Source of the DNA: an uncultured Gemmataceae bacterium
GTDB taxonomy: Bacteria > Planctomycetota > Planctomycetia > Gemmatales > Gemmataceae
Direction: 5' to 3'
Assembly (NCBI GenBank): GCA_937923405.1
Contig: CALDUY010000006.1
Location: 62,001-126,000 of the forward strand
DNA length: 64,000 bases
Shown: in pieces, positions 61,298 through 64,000 of the stretch
Layout of the letters: every line of letters starts with the position of its first letter
Numbering within the stretch: the stretch's first letter is position 1
The notes under the pieces: generated by a model
Told to the model about the DNA's origin: nothing
The model's database searches: none
The model's input: only the letters and a program-made list of their open reading frames with translations
Translations under genes and position numbers: made by a program

Positions 61298-62608
61298 ATG
61301 CGACATTTTCTCTCTGCACTATCACTTTTTCTCGGTGCCGGCCTGACCGTCGAGGCGGCCCAGACGATCGAGTTCACCGTCTCCGCTGGTAAGTTCACTC
61401 GGGTCAACGAGCCAGTCTGCATTCCGTTGCAGCTCGATGTCAAAACACCGCCCACCGCTGCTGTGACGATCGAAGATGACGCGGGCCAGTTCGTCGCCAC
61501 TGGACAATTCACGGGGCCGGATCTGCTCACCGAGTCGGTCAAGGCAGCTGTCGGTAAGCAGCGACTCGATCTGCACTTGCTCCTGCCCAAACTGGAGGCG
61601 GGCAAGTCACTGCGGCTACGTGCCATCGTTGCCGATCAGCCGCGACAGACTGCCAAGGATGACTTTCACTTCCACAGCGAGGTCTCCCGCGACGAACATT
61701 GGACCGAGCTTCGTCGAGGTGAACGACCGATCATGCGCTACCTGTACACACCGTTGGACGAGTCGTCAAAGGAAGCACGCGACCGCACCTTCAAGGTGTT
61801 TCATCACGTCTACGATCCGACTGGCGAGCGCTTCCTGACCAACGGAGCGGGAGGCCGTTTTCCCCACCATCGCGGGCTGTTTTATGGTTTCATGAGGTGC
61901 AGCTATGGCAAGAACACCGTCGATACCTGGCACTGTCCCGCTCCCGATCCGAAGGGCAAACGCAACAACGAGGCCCACCAGGCGCACAGCGGCGTCAAGA
62001 GCATCTCTACGGGGCCGGTGCTGGGTCGGCACATTGTCGAGATCGACTGGAACGGCGTGGGCAAGAAGACCTTTGCTCGTGAACAGCGCCAACTAACTGT
62101 GTACAGCGTGCCCGGTGGTACGCTGATCGATTTTGTCTCCAAGCTGACGCCGACTGACGAACCGGTCAAGCTGGACGGCGATCCGCAGCACGCCGGCTTC
62201 CACTTCCGCGCTGCCAACGAGGTCAGCGACAAAACGGCCAAGCAGACGATCTTCATCCGGCCCGATGGCACCGACAAGCCCGGTGCGACGCGCAACTGGG
62301 ACGGTAAACAGAACACGACCCACGTCAACCTGCCTTGGCTGGCGATGAGCTTTGTAGTCAACAACCAGCGCTACACCTGTGCCTATCTCGATCGACCGGA
62401 CAATCCCAAGGAGGCCCGTTTCAGCGAGCGTGATTACGGACGTTTTGGATCGTATTTTGTCACAACCGTGACCAAGGAGAAGCCGCTCGTGGTGCGCTAC
62501 CGTGTGTGGCTCCAAGCTGGCCAGATGACGCCCGACGCGGTGAAAGCTCTCAGCGAGGTGTTCGTCACACCCGTTGAGGTCAAGGTGAAGGGACCCACCG
62601 CTTCCTGA
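61298..62608 (+). CDS. secreted PmoA family protein (DUF6807)
   Basis: A 436-residue exported protein of the PmoA/DUF6807 family. The signal peptide MRHFLSALSLFLGAGLTVEA is followed by a beta-sandwich-rich N-terminal part, and the conserved C-terminal domain has RPIMRYLYTPLD, HHVYDPTGERFLTNGAGGRFPHHRGLFYGF, EIDWNGVGKKTFAREQRQLTVYSVPGGTLIDF, AGFHFRAANEV and NLPWLAMSFVVNNQRYT. Several conserved His (HH, HHRG) may bind metal. DUF6807 is very common in planctomycetes and often near sugar-processing genes; the function is unknown despite the name. It follows the DUF1501 gene by 90 bases. Confidence 0.92.
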   Translation: MRHFLSALSLFLGAGLTVEAAQTIEFTVSAGKFTRVNEPVCIPLQLDVKTPPTAAVTIEDDAGQFVATGQFTGPDLLTESVKAAVGKQRLDLHLLLPKLEAGKSLRLRAIVADQPRQTAKDDFHFHSEVSRDEHWTELRRGERPIMRYLYTPLDESSKEARDRTFKVFHHVYDPTGERFLTNGAGGRFPHHRGLFYGFMRCSYGKNTVDTWHCPAPDPKGKRNNEAHQAHSGVKSISTGPVLGRHIVEIDWNGVGKKTFAREQRQLTVYSVPGGTLIDFVSKLTPTDEPVKLDGDPQHAGFHFRAANEVSDKTAKQTIFIRPDGTDKPGATRNWDGKQNTTHVNLPWLAMSFVVNNQRYTCAYLDRPDNPKEARFSERDYGRFGSYFVTTVTKEKPLVVRYRVWLQAGQMTPDAVKALSEVFVTPVEVKVKGPTAS

Positions 62609-62626
62609 CGCGAGGGGTGCGCACAA

Positions 62627-62700
62627 GGGTAGCCGCGGGCTTGAGCCCGCGTGAGATGCGCGCCGGCTTCAGCCGGCGGCTACCGAAAGCCGGCGACTAC
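62627..62700. repeat. cluster of REP-like palindromes
   Basis: Three related copies lie in a row: GCGGGC/GCCCGC stem around TTGA (62635-62650), GCCGGC/GCCGGC around TTCA (62662-62677), and a half copy at 62685-62700. GGTAGCC (62628-62634) and GGCTACC (62678-62684) are inverted. The block lies between two convergent genes and its last bases overlap the stop codon of the downstream TPR gene. Confidence 0.7.
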
Positions 62701-64000
62701 TCGTTCGGTTCGGGGTGGCGTGGCGGGAGGACGAACGGTTTTCCTTGCTCATAAAGAGTTAATCGATCGAGAAAGTCAGGTTTTTCTGCTTCCGAGGCCA
62801 ACTCGATGGCTCGACGTTGGGTCTCGATCGCCTCGGCGAAGCGGCCAGCGCTGGCCAGAGCGGCGGCCAAGGTATCCAGATGCGTCGCCGATGGGTTGGC
62901 AGCCACTGCCTGCTGGGCGAACTCGATGGCCCGGTTCGGATCGCGAAGTTCTTTCTGAGCGATGACGGCCAACAGCCAGCCCAAATTGTTGGCCACGCGG
63001 ACATCTCCCGGAGCGTGTTCCCAGGCAGTGAAGTTGTCTGCCACAGCTTCAGCGTCCTGTCCCAACTGGCTATGGATCCGCGCGCGAAAGATCCAGGCGT
63101 CGATGTCGTCCGGGGTTTGTTTCAGGACATAATTCAGATCGTTTAAAGCGCTAGTTAGGTCGCCGCTTTCCAGATAGACACTCGCTCGGTTGTAGTAGGC
63201 CATCGCCAGTTCTGGGGCCAACTCGATCGCCGTGCTGAAGTCCTCGATGGCCAAGTCGTAGTTCTTCTGATTGCGGTGGGCAAGGCCACGATTGAGGAGC
63301 GCGCCCAGGGAGGTAGGATCCAGACGTAACGACTCCGTAAAATCGGTGATGGCCTCATCAAGCCGGCCCTCTTCGAGATAGGCAATACCTCGGTTGTACC
63401 AAGCCGAGGCATAGTTAGGATCAAGACGAATCGCCTGGGAAAAGTCGGCAATGGCTCGCTCGCGGTTCCCTCGATCCGCGTGCAAGGCACCGCGTTGGTT
63501 GCGAGTCAGGGCATTGCTCGGCTCCAGGCGGATGGCGGCATCGAGATCGGCCAACGCTTCCTCATATTTGCCCTGTCGTGCTAGCAGGTGGGCGCGTCGG
63601 GACAGAGCGAAGGTATGGGCCGGATTCAGCCGCAGACATTCGCTGTAGTCGGCGAGAGCGGCATCCAGGTCGCCACGACGGAGATGCACGCTGGCTCGGT
63701 TGAAGTGGGTCAATTCATCATTGGGATCTAGCCGCAGGGCTTGCTCAAAGTCGGCCAGGGCCTGATCCAACTCCCCCAGTTGCAGATGGGCGTTGCCCCG
63801 ATTGGTGTAGGCTCCGGAGGCTTCAGGATCGAGTTGCAACACCTGAGAGAAATCGGCCAAAGCAGCTTCGTGGTTGCCTTGCCGAGCGTGAACGTTGCCG
63901 CGGTGGAAATACAGACTCGCTGAGGGGGAGATCTGAAGAGCGGTGGTCAAATCCGCGAGTGCCTCGTCATAGCGATTCAATCGGACAAAGACCTCGGACC
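62697..64000 (-). CDS. TPR repeat protein, partial (N-terminus outside window)
   Basis: A minus-strand frame open to the window edge (at least 434 codons) encodes about eleven canonical 34-residue TPR units. Repeats such as YDEALADLTTALQISPSASLYFHRGN, NHEAALADFSQVLQLDPEASGAYTNRGNAHLQLGELDQALADFEQALRLDPND and RLDEAITDFTESLRLDPTSLGALLNRGLAHRNQKNYDLAIEDFSTAI give a near-perfect superhelix. The visible part ends with a polar region (SEAEKPDFLDRLTLYEQGKPF). A TTG at 63978-63980 is in-frame but the TPR pattern (SEVFVRLNRYDEA) continues upstream, so the start lies beyond 64000. Function is protein-protein interaction; the partner is unknown. The stop codon overlaps the palindromic repeat. Confidence 0.9.
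   Translation of the reverse strand, partial: SEVFVRLNRYDEALADLTTALQISPSASLYFHRGNVHARQGNHEAALADFSQVLQLDPEASGAYTNRGNAHLQLGELDQALADFEQALRLDPNDELTHFNRASVHLRRGDLDAALADYSECLRLNPAHTFALSRRAHLLARQGKYEEALADLDAAIRLEPSNALTRNQRGALHADRGNRERAIADFSQAIRLDPNYASAWYNRGIAYLEEGRLDEAITDFTESLRLDPTSLGALLNRGLAHRNQKNYDLAIEDFSTAIELAPELAMAYYNRASVYLESGDLTSALNDLNYVLKQTPDDIDAWIFRARIHSQLGQDAEAVADNFTAWEHAPGDVRVANNLGWLLAVIAQKELRDPNRAIEFAQQAVAANPSATHLDTLAAALASAGRFAEAIETQRRAIELASEAEKPDFLDRLTLYEQGKPFVLPPRHPEPNE

Overview
The window looks like chromosome of a planctomycete, most likely a Gemmataceae-like member of Gemmatales. The DNA is GC-rich and the gene families are characteristic: a type IV pilin-like DUF1559 protein, a DUF1800/DUF1501 pair, a PmoA (DUF6807) protein, a PqaA-type protein, a PQQ-type sugar dehydrogenase fused to a c-type cytochrome, Ser/Thr kinases, WD40 and TPR proteins, and many secreted proteins of unknown function. 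The taxon is inferred from gene content only. No rRNA, tRNA, CRISPR array or intact insertion sequence was seen.

Layout. 1-2.8 kb: partial gene, alpha/beta hydrolase, GNAT acetyltransferase, secreted ceramidase-like protein. 2.8-6.3 kb (minus): a probable metal-handling operon with a Cys-cluster secreted protein, a lipoprotein with a YHS/TRASH-like Cys site, and a tandemly duplicated RND periplasmic adaptor; no pump gene is in the window. 6.3-12 kb: palindromic repeat, secreted double amidohydrolase whose second half has lost its metal ligands, outer-membrane protein split by an in-frame TGA, secreted repeat-rich protein. 12.2-16.4 kb: two secreted TPR-type proteins. 16.4-20.3 kb (minus): atypical kinase, frameshifted DUF1559 pilin-like gene, small secreted protein, glycogen synthase. 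20.3 kb: UbiE/MenG. 21.3-27.3 kb (minus): overlapping operon DUF58 - transglutaminase-like membrane protein (catalytic Cys replaced by Ser) - MoxR ATPase - permease. 27.6-29.7 kb: proline-rich secreted protein interrupted by TGA, PqaA-like protein. 30.1-32.6 kb: assimilatory sulfate reduction cluster cysH - Rrf2 regulator - sat. 32.7-43.1 kb: class I aldolase, sugar dehydrogenase, glycosyltransferase, lipoprotein, diadenylate cyclase, WD40 protein, Nudix protein, tail-anchored unknown. 43.2-46.8 kb: a 1189-residue receptor-like kinase with an extracytoplasmic YD/RHS-like repeat region and a C-terminal PDZ-like domain. 46.8-53.9 kb: DUF6159 membrane protein, then an exosortase/exopolysaccharide locus (exosortase, Wzz/BY-kinase, EpsI, sugar transferase, methyltransferase). 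54.0-55.7 kb: XdhC and MocA-like molybdenum-cofactor proteins. 55.8-56.7 kb: metallophosphoesterase. 56.8-62.6 kb: DUF3352-like secreted protein, DUF1800, DUF1501 and PmoA in a row. 62.7-64 kb: partial TPR gene.

Themes. Three genes are each broken by one single-base event (two in-frame TGA codons, one +1 frameshift), which is either gene decay or draft-sequence error. Short palindromic REP-like elements sit between genes at about 6.4, 21.1, 29.8, 34.0 and 62.6 kb. The strongest candidates for new biology are the kinase-YD-PDZ receptor, the pump-less metal operon with its Cys-cluster protein and fused double adaptor, and the two proteins (amidohydrolase, transglutaminase) whose family catalytic residues are missing.
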